Assembly: GCA_936432065.2 (NCBI GenBank)
Contig: OW386289.2
Location: forward strand, 40,565,538 to 40,629,537
Length of the DNA stretch: 64,000 nt
From: Rutpela maculata
Taxonomy: Eukaryota > Arthropoda > Insecta > Coleoptera > Cerambycidae
Direction of reading: 5' to 3'
Notes under the pieces: model-generated
What the model was told of the DNA's origin: nothing
The model's input: only the letters and a program-made list of their open reading frames with translations
Database searches by the model: none
Translations under genes and position numbers: made by a program
In this document: positions 54,973 to 64,000 of the stretch, in pieces
How positions within the stretch are numbered: the stretch's first letter is position 1
Layout of the letters: the number at the start of each line of letters is the position of its first letter

Positions 54973-55669
54973 TAGCACGATAGCGGCGAAACTACTAAAC
55001 GGATTTGGATGAAACTTTGCATGAGGGTTTCTTTAGTACTCCAGAAGATCTGAAAAGGTTTTGGTTGAGATCGGATTACGTTTAGTGCCGTTTTGGCACA
55101 ACAAGTTGTTTATTTTATGATTACTTGCAATTTGTAATTGAACCATTGAAAAGCAGTAAAAATTCCGATTTCAACGATATATCACACTTGCACTTTTTCG
55201 ATTTGGTTTCCGTGAAAAAAATTAAAAAACAAAAATTTCACTTGTTTTGTTCTCAAAGCAGTGCAATGTACAGGGTGATATTCTAATAATGACAGAGGTG
55301 TTCAGTGATTTCGGCTGATAACTCGGGAACGGTTGAAGATATCGAACTGAAATTTGAAACATAGGTATAAATATTGCAGACGGACGGATTACGAGTGAAT
55401 TAATAATACACCTACGTCACATGACGTCACAAATAAGAAAAATTCTTAGAAACTGGTGCAGATATCGACTTAACTGGAAACATCCAATTAAAGTTTGAAA
55501 CGTAGGTGGAAATATTGTAGATGGATTGAATACGAGTGAATTAAAAATACACCTACGTTCTGATGACGTCGTAAAACCATAAAATTCTTATAACAGGCGA
55601 ACTGATGATGATATCAAAAAAATATTTCTACAAGACGAGTCACGATTTTTTTTTTTTTAATTTCCAAGA

Positions 55670-56862
55670 AATATAAAATTTTCGGAGAAATGTCACTTTT
55701 CAGAAAAATGTCAGATTTTTAAGAAAATGTCAAATTTTCAGGAAAACGTCAAATTTTTGGAGAAATGTCACTTTTCAGAAAAATGTCAAATTTTCGAAAA
55801 AATATTAAATTTTCAGGGAAATGTCACTTTTCAGAAATATGTCAAATTTTCAGAAAAATGTCACTTTTCAGAAAAATGTCATTTTCGAAAAAACGTCAAA
55901 TTTTCGAAGAAATGTCACCTTTCAGAAAAATGCCAAATGTTTGAAAATTGTCAAATTTTCGGAATAATGTCACTTTAGAAAAATGTCAAATTTTCGAAAA
56001 AATGTCAAATTTTCAGAGAAATGTCACTTTTCAGAAAAATGTCAAAAATTCAGGAAAATGTCAAATTTTCGAAAAAACGTCAAATTTTCGAAGAAATGTC
56101 ACCTTTCAGAAAACGTCAAATTTTCAAAAAAATGTTAAATTTTCAGGGAAATGTCACTTTCAGAAATGTCAAATTTTCAGAAAAATGTCAAATTTTCGAA
56201 AAAACGTCAAATTTTCGAAGAAATGTCATCTTTCAGAAAAATGCCAAATGTTTGAAAATTGTCAAATTTTTGGAGTAATGTCACTTCAGAAAAATGTCAA
56301 ATTTTCGAAAAAATGTCAAATTTTCAGAAAAATGTCACTTTTCAGAAAAATGTCAAATTTTCGGGAAAATGTCAAATTTTCGGGAAAATGTCAAATTTTC
56401 GGAAAAATGTCAAATTTTCGGAAAAATGTCACTTTTCAGAAAAACGTCAAATTTTCGAAAAAACGTCAATTTTCGAAGAAATGCCATCTTTCAGAAAAAT
56501 GCCAATTGTTTGAAAATTGTCAAATTTTTGGAGTAATGTCACTTCAGAAAAATGTCAAATTTTCGAAAAAATGTCAAATTTTCAGAAAAATGTCACTTTT
56601 CAGAAAAATGTCAAAAATTCAGGAAAATGTCAAATTTTCGGGAAAATGTCAAATTTTCGGAAAAATGTCACTTTTCAGAAAAACGTCAAATTTTCGAAAA
56701 AACGTCAATTTTCGAAGAAATGTCACCTTTCAGAAAAATGTCAAATGTTTGAAAATTGTCAAATTTTCGGAGTAATGTCACTTTAGAAAAATGTCAAATT
56801 TTCGGAAAAATATAACTTTTCAGAAAAATGTCAAATTTTCAGAAAAATGTCAAATTTTATTA
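55670..56862 (+). repeat. 19-bp minisatellite (~62 units) with higher-order pattern
   Basis: The unit is about ATGTCAAATTTTCGGAAAA, with a second type ATGTCACTTTTCAGAAAA. Larger blocks recur, marked by TTTGAAAATTGTCAAATTTT then GGARTAATGTCACTT at about 55935, 56250, 56508 and 56750, about 240-310 bp apart. The unit has no stop in any plus frame and 19 is not divisible by 3. Every frame therefore encodes the same 19-residue cycle and yields overlapping long frames of up to 275 residues. These are by-products, not genes. Confidence 0.93.
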
Positions 56863-58033
56863 AATGGACTCAAAGGAAAATTCCCAAAAAATACTACGGG
56901 TCCATTTGTGGTATAAGTTCTCTGCTAGTGTGTTAAAGCGTGCAGACTGTATGCTGAGTATTTTTGACGTGTCAAGTGCATCGCGAGACTACAAGTTTTT
57001 TCGACGTTTATGGTGTGAGAGGCCATCCTGAACCGCCTACAAGCCCTACAAGTGTAAGCAACCCCTCCGGAACGCTTTCGGTGAGTTTTTTCCAATAAAA
57101 CTTTAAAAGTGACAGTGACATTAAATTTTAAAAACTATTTCCGCTACTTCCGGCATCCCGCCGGAAATTCTTCCGGTAACATAACCTAAAAATAGTACTA
57201 CATAACCTAAAAACAATTTAAGACATTGGTACCAACCTATACATTTTTCAAAAACCAAATTCCCCAGAGAAACATTGGAACTAAAAATTTGACAGCTATC
57301 ACTTCCCCGACCGATTTAGTGAAAAATTGGTCGAGGCCAAAAGATAAAACAAAATATACCAACTCAAACTTAAACGAGCCACCATGAACACTACCCTGGC
57401 TACATCTGGCAGGGAAACTGTCCACCAAGAGTTATATGGTTTTTTCCAAAGATGGCCATCCCTGCCATCCATCCCATTACCAACGAAGAGGTTTTTTCGT
57501 TTAGTTGTTTCCCGTATCAATAATCAAAATTATTAAGTGCTCTTGCCTACGAACGTTTTTATAGAATTTTATTTTTATATTAATGTTAGGTCCATGTGGA
57601 CACATAATTTTAACCTAGTCTTTAAGCCTGCCTACAGAAGACAGGAGCTACTTTTCTATTTTTCTCCAAGCCAAACCGGACCTACCCCGTCCAGCCTCAC
57701 ACTCGCCACGGCGGTGTTCACCGTGCTTGTCTGGTTGGCCCCGGGCTACGATTCGATGAAGCATATATTTGTATTAAAAACATTGAATAAAATATTAATG
57801 TTGTGCAGACTATAAATTTAACACTCAAGTTCTTAGGTCAAAATCCCACCGAACGCAAGACTTTTTTTCTGATTTAATACGAAAAAAATATTTCAACTTA
57901 ATAAATATAATTAAATTAGATCGTTCATATTGTTTAGTGCTCTTTTCGACTTCAAAGATTCACCGGGTGGGGAGGTTCCAGCCGCTTCCAGTAGCTGCCG
58001 ATTTTTTAAGTTAGAAATTGTTAAAAATTAAAA

Positions 58034-58180
58034 TTTTAATTTTTCGACATTTTTAACAATTTCTAACTTAAAAATCTGTGAAATACTACCATACTACTAA
58101 AATTAATATTTTAATTTTTCGACATTTTTAACAATTTCTAACTTAAAAATCTGTGAAATATTACCATACTACTACCATAA
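58034..58180 (+). repeat. 75-bp direct duplication
   Basis: TTTTAATTTTTCGACATTTT, then AACAATTTCTAACTTAAAAA and TCTGTGAAATAYTACCATAC, repeats at 58034 and 58109 at the inner edge of the right arm. It also forms a palindrome with AGTTAGAAATTGTTAAAAAT upstream (58003-58022). Confidence 0.85.
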
Positions 58181-58510
58181 AAATGTCAAAAAATGAAAAT
58201 TTTGCAAAATTTTGAACAGCTGTATCTCGGATACTATTTGATCTACAGAGTCCGTTCTGGTACCAATTTGTAGCAAATTTAATCTACTTTTAAAAAATAC
58301 TAAAATGTTTTTACCTAAAAAGTAGGCCTTAAGTGTCAAAATCGACAAAAACTGAAAAAAGAACAAAAATCTCGCAGTTTTTTTTGGATTTTTGACCAAG
58401 ATCCGGAGGTCTGCCAAGATCGAAAACTTGGATTTAATATTACTTTTTAATCCTATACAACATATTAAAAACGCAGCCATACCTGATTTAATGATGACAA
58501 AGTTACTGGA

Positions 58511-59079
58511 GTAGTAATATGATTTAGTTTTCTAGTACATTCTTGATGATTTTTTTTTCTGCGCAAAGAACTATATCATCGGTGTACGAATTTACCTAAT
58601 ATTGTTTGACCACAGACCATAGCAGTGAATATCGCAGGTACAGGGAGGGATTAAGGTTTGGCGCGTCCCTAGGCTAATCATGCGTTTGCGCCCTGTTATT
58701 CATAATGGAAAAAAAATCGATGAGCGGGTGGGGACTACCAAAAAAAAAAAAAAAAAATTCGTCGAGTTTTGAAAATTGATGAACATGGGGGGAGAAATCT
58801 AAAAAAGAATTTCTCGAAAACGAAAATTGACTGGCGCGGGGGGCGGGACAAAAGAAATTTTTTTTATTAGGTAGAGAGCACAAAGAGCCCTCATACCGTA
58901 GCGCGCGTCCCTTCACGCATTGTTGCCCCTAGGCCATAGCCTAGTAAACCTTACGGATAATTTGACCCCGCGAAGGTATAAACATTAAACAATACTGGAT
59001 TCAAAACTGACATTTTTCCTGCTAGTTAACCATATATAATTACTGTAACCTCTTCATGCAGTAAGAAAATATTTATTTT
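58511..59079. other. Intergenic, possible decayed MITE
   Basis: 58,645-58,960 has GGGATTAAGGTTTGGCGCG at one side and CCCCTAGGCCATAGCCTAGT at the other. These recall ends of common insect repeats, but the match is too loose to call. No gene. Confidence 0.4.
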
Positions 59080-59721
59080 CACAGGCCCACAAAAAAGTGG
59101 TCTGTCCAGCGGACCAGACCAGTGTATCCTTAGTATTTTGGCCCAATGAATTCGAAGTCAGAATTGTGAAATTGGCTCGTTTTTCATCACTAACCTCAAA
59201 AAATACCCGTAAATAAAAAAAATAATCTGTTCGGCGGACCAGACTAGTAAAAAGCCGTTTTTTCGCCTTTCACCCTCGAATGAGTAATTTTTTTTTTATT
59301 TGTATAATTCAAAACCCCATAATTCCATAACATCATATCACTGTAACCTCATAACCCTACAACTCCATATACCTATAACAATATTAATCAGGGCGTGCAA
59401 CTTCCATAACCACCAAACTCTGAGTAAACAGAAATTTTACACACCTGACTTCAAAAACCATATAACTCGGAGTATGCACTGTACGGGCTTTTATAACCCC
59501 ATTACCCTCCAAATTTTGTAACTTCATAACCTCATAACCCGAGGCATCCTTTAACGTCATGCTCCGCGACAAGCAGGCTTTTGTCAATGCATCACCAGGG
59601 AATATTTAGTTTTCATATCTAGTATTTATCAGCTCAAACTTGAGCTTCAATTCACTGTCTTTTTTGTGGTGCTGAGTTACCTTATTCTCGAATGATCTGT
59701 GCAATGGTTGTTTTTTGCTTT

Positions 59722-60232
59722 ACTTCCACATCCAGTGGAAGTATAGTATCGACAAAAAAAAATTGAAAATTTTTGTTATTTAGATAGGCTTAGAATGTCA
59801 TGAAACGTCGAGATTTTAAGTTTGAGCAAAAAAAAATTCTGTCTGTCTGTAATTTTAAAAAATGTTAAAAAATTCTGTCAGTCTGTAATTTTTCTTGTGA
59901 GCACGCTTTCCCTGGAACCGTTTAAGATATTGACTTAAAATTTGGTACACGTATGTATTTTAATGAGATCTGGAACTACATTATATTTTGATCTTATTCC
60001 GTTGAAGGATTGGGGGGTTGGGGAGTAAATGGGGGTAGATAGGTAAATCAGGCTAAGAGTCCATAAAATTGGTATTTAGTCTATATAAGAGAAGCTAAGG
60101 TGTCAATTTTTTTTGCATTAGGCACCCCCATTACCACCCTCGCCCAGTTATTAAAGGGGGTGAAAATAATTGTCATTTAGTGTGTGCACAAGAACTAAAG
60201 GTCTCAATTTTTTCTTTTTTTTACTTTATCCT
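59722..60232 (+). mobile_element. DINE-1/HINE-like element, copy 5 (truncated)
   Basis: It starts ACTTCCACATCCAGTGGAAG, keeps GGCTTAGAATGTCATGAAAC, a minimal GTCTGTCTG tract (duplicated with intervening TTTTAAAAAATG), AACCGTTTAAGATATTGACT and CACCCCCATTACCACC. It lacks the 3' quarter. Confidence 0.82.
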
Positions 60233-60967
60233 AATTATATATAATATATTTATACTTATTTTCTTTGTGCTTTTTAGTAGTTCTTGGCTTTGAAATGTAA
60301 CAAATATTTGATTAAATTGGAGTATCCACTAGGTAGGGCTAGAGATACTAGAAAGAATTCCTCGTAAGGGACGCTTCTTATAATATGCTGACATGATCAG
60401 ACTTAGACCATCAGTATATAGGAAAAAAATGGATATTTTCTTGTTTTTCATACTTACTATTAGATATAGTAAATGTATGAAATAAGTTGACAAGTCGGTT
60501 CGTAAGGGAACTTCTTGTTGATATTCTAGCTTGGTCGGATTTAGATTAATGGTATATGAAAGGAACGAATGGTTTCTTTCGAAGTTATCTGCTGAATATC
60601 CAAAATAATATTTTTTAACAATGACACGTTGTACCAATACGCTAACCTTGAATGTTAACGTTATCGGGCGCACTTAATATCGTAAAACTTAAACTAGGTC
60701 GTGAAGTGGTTTAAGGCGGCGTTAGCAAAAATGAAACAACAAATGAAACGTCTAATTTTGACATTTCTGCTTTGAGTATACAGTGTACATTGTAATCGCT
60801 TAATAATAGTTTTATCAGCCCCTATTTCTACCTCCAACTCAAAATGGTCTATTTTCATTATTGGTATAACATACGACTTGTACAGCTTGACAAGTTTTTA
60901 ATATTTTATGCAACTCGACTGTCAACACCCTCGAATCGCTAGCAGCTTGCATTTATAGCACAGAAAA

Positions 60968-61212
60968 GAGAACTATCAGAAGCGACACTTAAGCTTCCCG
61001 TCCAAATTCTATTGACGCCATCTTCTTGTAGGTATTCCCGTCAATGCATTTAATGAAAAATATAGCTCAATTGTTGGATATTATGTCACAGAATATCAGG
61101 TTAAAACAATAAATGAACTGACGGAAATACCTAGAAACAGATGGCGAACGTCACAAAAATTGATCAAAGAAACATCAAAGGCGGTGCGGAAAGTGTCGCT
61201 TCTAGTAGTTCC
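60968..61212. repeat. Small fold-back (~245 bp)
   Basis: GAACTATCAGAAGCGACACTT opposes AAGTGTCGCTTCTAGTAGTTC. Inner pairs are GACGCCATCTT/AGATGGCGAACGTC and GGTATTCCCGTCA/TGACGGAAATACC. Confidence 0.75.
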
Positions 61213-61840
61213 TTATTCTATGCTTATACGTATATGTATGTTATTTCTGGGTTTGTTAACACCAGGGTTAATTCAGATGGTAGAACTTGCGAAATTTTTA
61301 AACCAGTGTTAAATTTTAATACGGGATTAGCTTAACATCGGGTTAGAGTAGTTTGGTACAACTCCTCCTTAGAGGTTATGGAGTTACAAGAGCCTGAACA
61401 CTCCGAGTTATATGGTTTTTGAAGTCAGATATATAAAATTTGTGTTTACTCAAAGTTTTTTGGATATAAAAGCTTGCACGTCTCGATTAATAGATTATGT
61501 AGTTGTAGATTGTTTAAGGGAGTCGCTTGGCCCCGGGTTGGCCTTTCTTCACCTCGACCTAAAAGGTCTGTTGTGAATTATCCTACAACTAGTTGTTGCC
61601 CAGGATTCCAAGACTTTTTGCAAAGCTTGTGATTGTAGTTGTAGAGTTACGGGCTAACAGTGATATGAGGTTATGACGTTACGAGATTATGAAGTAAACA
61701 TTAAAAAAAAATGTAACTACTCATTTGTATGTGAAAGGAGAAAAACCGGCTTTTTATGGGTGTTTTTGAGATTGGTGTCAAAATACATATGAATACATTG
61801 GTCTGATCTGCCGGACAAACCACTTTTTTGTGAGCCTGTG

Positions 61841-62365
61841 TAATAATGAACAAATATATTTAAAATTATTGTAGTTAAATAGGAAATAATCATAACGTTT
61901 TTTTAGTTCCCAACAAACAAGAATTTAAAGAATCGCCACTTTATTTAATGGTATACTAATGGTCATCATAAACCCTTTCCTTACCTTTTCTTTGGCCGAC
62001 ACTTTCAGTTAGGTATACCATATAATAATTATTTACAAACGTATAGTGCAATAAGGAAATACAAAAATGATGCAAGAGTAAAAGGGTTAAGGACCAGACA
62101 CAATAAAAATAGTTAAGCCAATATTCTTTTTTTCGGTTTTTAAGAGACCAACTAACAATTCATGAAAATATTTCTTTAGGTTAGGTATAAATTGTGTATT
62201 AATATATTTAATGGTAATATCCCTATTATCTTTTATGGCTCAGGAAATAAAATTCTGGTCAAAATTCTGTCCGCCAGACCATAACCTGGCATTACTTACT
62301 ACTTATATACAAAAAAATCAATTAGTGTAGTAAATACCCTGAATTTTATGGTATTGTAAGTAAAA
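61841..62365. other. Intergenic, nothing recognised
   Basis: AT-rich. No open frame of note. Confidence 0.5.
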
Positions 62366-63054
62366 ACCGCTGCCCAAGGAATCACTACTTCCACATCCAG
62401 ATTCTCTATCCAAGTCACTCACAACGAAAAAACTTTGTATGTGAAAATAATTGTTTATAGAACTTTAATAATATAATATTTGAAATCTTCTACCCCAAAA
62501 ACCCATAAAACGATACCCCACATCGGTAGTGGGGTGGGGATGGTGATAGGGGGTGGTAGTGGGGGGTGGATAAAGTAAAAAATATTTTGAGGTTTCTGGT
62601 TCCTGTACATACACTAAATCACAATTTTTTTTCATCCCCTTTAATAAGGGGGTGGGGGTGGTAATGGGGGTGGCTAATGCCAAAATTTTTTTTGAGACCT
62701 TAGCTTCTCTTGTATATACTAAATACCAATTTCGTGGACTCTTACCTGCTTGATTTACCCATTTACCCCAAATTTACCCCAATTTACACCCCAACCCTTC
62801 GACGGAACAAGATGAAAATATAATCTAGTTCTATATCTCGTTAAAGTACATATGTGTACCAAATTTCAAGTCAATATCTTAAACGGTTCCAGAGTAAACG
62901 TGCGCACAAAAAAAAGTTACAGACAGACAGACAGAAATTTTTTTTCGCTCAAACTTAAAATCTCGACGTTTCATGACATTTTAAGCCTATTTGGACAATA
63001 AAAATTTTTTAAATTTTTTGTGTCGTTACTATACTTCCACTGGACGTGGAAGTA
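62366..63054 (-). mobile_element. DINE-1/HINE-like element, copy 6 (full length)
   Basis: Full ~690-bp copy from ACCGCTGCCCAAGGAATCAC to hairpin CTTCCACTGGACGTGGAAGT. The microsatellite is reduced to CAGACAGACAGA. It is very close to copies 3 and 4, including the CCACATCGGTAGTGGGGTGG block. Confidence 0.88.
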
Positions 63055-63810
63055 AAAAGAACCGCATAATAAATAATATTTTTTTTGTAATGCCTTGTGA
63101 TATTTGTTAAAAGCAAATAACAAAAACATAAACTCCAAATCCAGTCGGTCAGTTCCTTTTAATATGCATTTTTCTTTTGTAAATACACACATATTTTATA
63201 TTGGTTTTTCTTATTTATTAAGCCAATGCTCTATAGAATTTTAAAAGAACTAATAAAATATCATTTTTTCAAGCAGACTGAATAGTGGCGTACGAGGTGG
63301 CGCACTTAGTCGAAAAAAGTAAGTTATTAGGAAATCGATGACTAGAATGGATTTATTTTTTTTAATGGTTTTCTATGATGTTAAATAAAGCTTTCCACTT
63401 TCTTGCAGGCTATTTATTTTCTAGAACTCTAAAAATTCGTCTTGTTATGAAAATTTTTTTTTGAAAATGTTACAACTTTAACCTTAAAATATTCCACTAG
63501 GTTTTCGAGGTCGCTATAATGGATCTCATTTAAAACATCCAGATTCTCTATCCAAGACAAAGACCAAGAAAAAGTAATATCCATAGCAACGCGTATTTTA
63601 TTTAATACGCTGGCCATGCGATATTAACACAATGCGTTTTTGGTGGTGAAATTTGAGATTATTTAATTTTTTTTTATATCTAATCAACGTTCGAGGAAAA
63701 AAGAGCATGTTTTATTCGGAAGAAAAGCCACTTATTTGGACTCGTCTGTAATTGCCTACAGACTCATCACAAAAGTATCAGTTTTACTCCTAATAAAACA
63801 ATATACTATT
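63055..63810. other. Intergenic, nothing recognised
   Basis: AT-rich. A 62-residue minus frame at 63429-63617 is not recognised. CATCCAGATTCTCTATCCAAG at about 63537 matches the DINE-1-like 3' segment and may be a shred of it. Confidence 0.45.
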
Positions 63811-64000
63811 ACAGAACTTTAATAATATAATATTTGAAATAGTCAACCCCAAAAACCCATAAAACGACATGCCATATCGTTAGTGGGGGTTGAGGTGGTG
63901 GTAGTGGGGGTGGAGTAAAAAAATGTGGAGGTCTTTAGTTCTTGAACGTACACTAAATTACAATTTTATTTTCATCACAATGGAGGTGGCTAATGCCTAT
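63811..64000 (-). mobile_element. DINE-1/HINE-like element, copy 7 (runs off the window)
   Basis: Starts within the family at GAACTTTAATAATATAATAT and continues CCCCAAAAACCCATAAAACG, GTGGTGGTAGTGGGGGTGGA and TGGAGGTGGCTAATGCC to the window edge. The outer ~90 bp with the ACCGCTGCCC end are absent. Confidence 0.8.

Larger units (their letters stand above)
54809..57978 (+). mobile_element. CCTCCCCAC-ended element with minisatellite interior
   Basis: It starts AACCTCCCCACAATAAAATT, a self-complementary hairpin (CCTCCCCACAAT/ATTGTGGGAGG), and ends GTGGGGAGGTT at 57978. After the hairpin come GT repeats and a segment with GCGGCGAAACTACTAAACGG and GATGAAACTTTGCATG, a wording widespread in insect mobile elements. 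Then the 19-bp minisatellite, then ~1 kb of unique sequence with an unrecognised 92-residue frame at 57537-57815. Type unknown. Confidence 0.5.
54430..58510. mobile_element. Large inverted-repeat pair (~380-bp arms) enclosing another element
   Basis: Left arm 54430-54810 and right arm about 58135-58510 are inverted copies sharing CCTGACATTAAATCAGGTAT, GACCTCCGGATCTTGG, TTTTGTCGATTTTAACACCT and GTCCGCTCTGGTACC-like, with TGGTAGTAGTATGGTAGTAT at the inner edge. The inside is almost entirely the CCTCCCC-ended element at 54809-57978. End positions are approximate. Confidence 0.75.
59080..61840. mobile_element. TIR element with CACAG termini, hosting a DINE-1-like copy and a small fold-back
   Basis: Ends are CACAGGCCCACAAAAAAGTG and the complement CACAGGCTCACAAAAAAGTG. 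Arms of up to ~450 bp share GTCYGCCGGACCAGAC-like, ACTCGGAGTATGCA/CACTCCGAGTTATATGG, TTTTTGAAGTCAG and CATAACCTCAT. The flanks are not a clean duplication (TTT/TAA). Inside are a DINE-1-like copy (59722-60232) and a fold-back (60968-61212). No transposase. Confidence 0.75.

Noticed and set aside
55727..56786. Set of overlapping 66-275-codon frames rich in Lys, Asn, Phe
   Set aside because: They are all translations of the 19-bp minisatellite in its three phases, with no domain and no initiation context.
57537..57815. 92-codon plus frame with AATAAA nearby
   Set aside because: No family resemblance, and it lies inside a repeat-built element, so I do not call it a gene.
58645..58960. Possible hAT-type MITE with GGATTAAGG and CCTAGGC wording
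   Set aside because: The two ends do not pair convincingly and no target duplication was found.

Overview
This is a transposon-dense stretch of an animal genome, almost certainly an insect. The sequence is AT-rich, with no operons and no clear host exon. The evidence for an insect is a SINE with a 5S rRNA-derived head, R1-like and CR1/L2-like non-LTR elements, a Ty3/gypsy element, a CTAA-ending Helitron, seven copies of a DINE-1-like family carrying GTCT/GTCG microsatellites, and many long-inverted-repeat MITEs. The species cannot be fixed from the window. A large, repeat-rich beetle or bug genome would fit.

Layout. 0.3-3.2 kb: decayed CR1/L2-like LINE with a TTA-repeat tail. 5.0-7.0 kb: four-arm fold-back element. 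7.7-9.4 kb: long-inverted-repeat element split by the 5S-headed SINE, with a clean 12-bp target duplication. 10.0-11.3 kb: DINE-1-like copy 1, then an 800-bp palindrome. 13-19 kb: diverged repeat array with a unit near 0.47-0.54 kb, interrupted by a 1.9-kb inverted-repeat element and three DINE-1-like copies. 18.9-21.5 kb: palindromic MITEs. 22.4-28.7 kb: Ty3/gypsy element on the minus strand with about 1.3% LTR divergence but a broken gag-pol. 29.0-30.5 kb: non-autonomous Helitron. 30.9-35.3 kb: inverted-repeat element containing an R1-like LINE with an unbroken 810-residue RT-RNase H-zinc knuckle frame. A second 5'-truncated copy lies at 50.4-51.5 kb in the opposite orientation. 36-50 kb: palindromic MITEs and dead LINE fragments. 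52.6-54.4 kb: inverted-repeat element encoding an XPG/FEN-like nuclease joined to a cysteine-rich CXC-type region. 54.4-58.5 kb: nested inverted repeats around a 1.2-kb minisatellite of a 19-bp unit. 59-64 kb: 2.8-kb CACAG-ended element and three more DINE-1-like copies.

How it fits together. Insertions can be ordered by who interrupts whom: SINE into fold-back, DINE-1-like copies and a TIR element into an older tandem array, LINE into a TIR element, CCTCCCC-ended element into a larger inverted pair. Only the R1-like RT frame looks intact, so most elements here depend on enzymes encoded elsewhere. The most novel item is the 52.6-54.4 kb element. Its nuclease-CXC protein, flanking inverted repeats and a second decayed relative at 49 kb suggest an Academ-type (XPG-carrying) DNA transposon lineage. 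A second lead is a set of three unrelated-looking fold-backs that share CACAGsCysACAAAAAA termini, two of them with TAA duplications.
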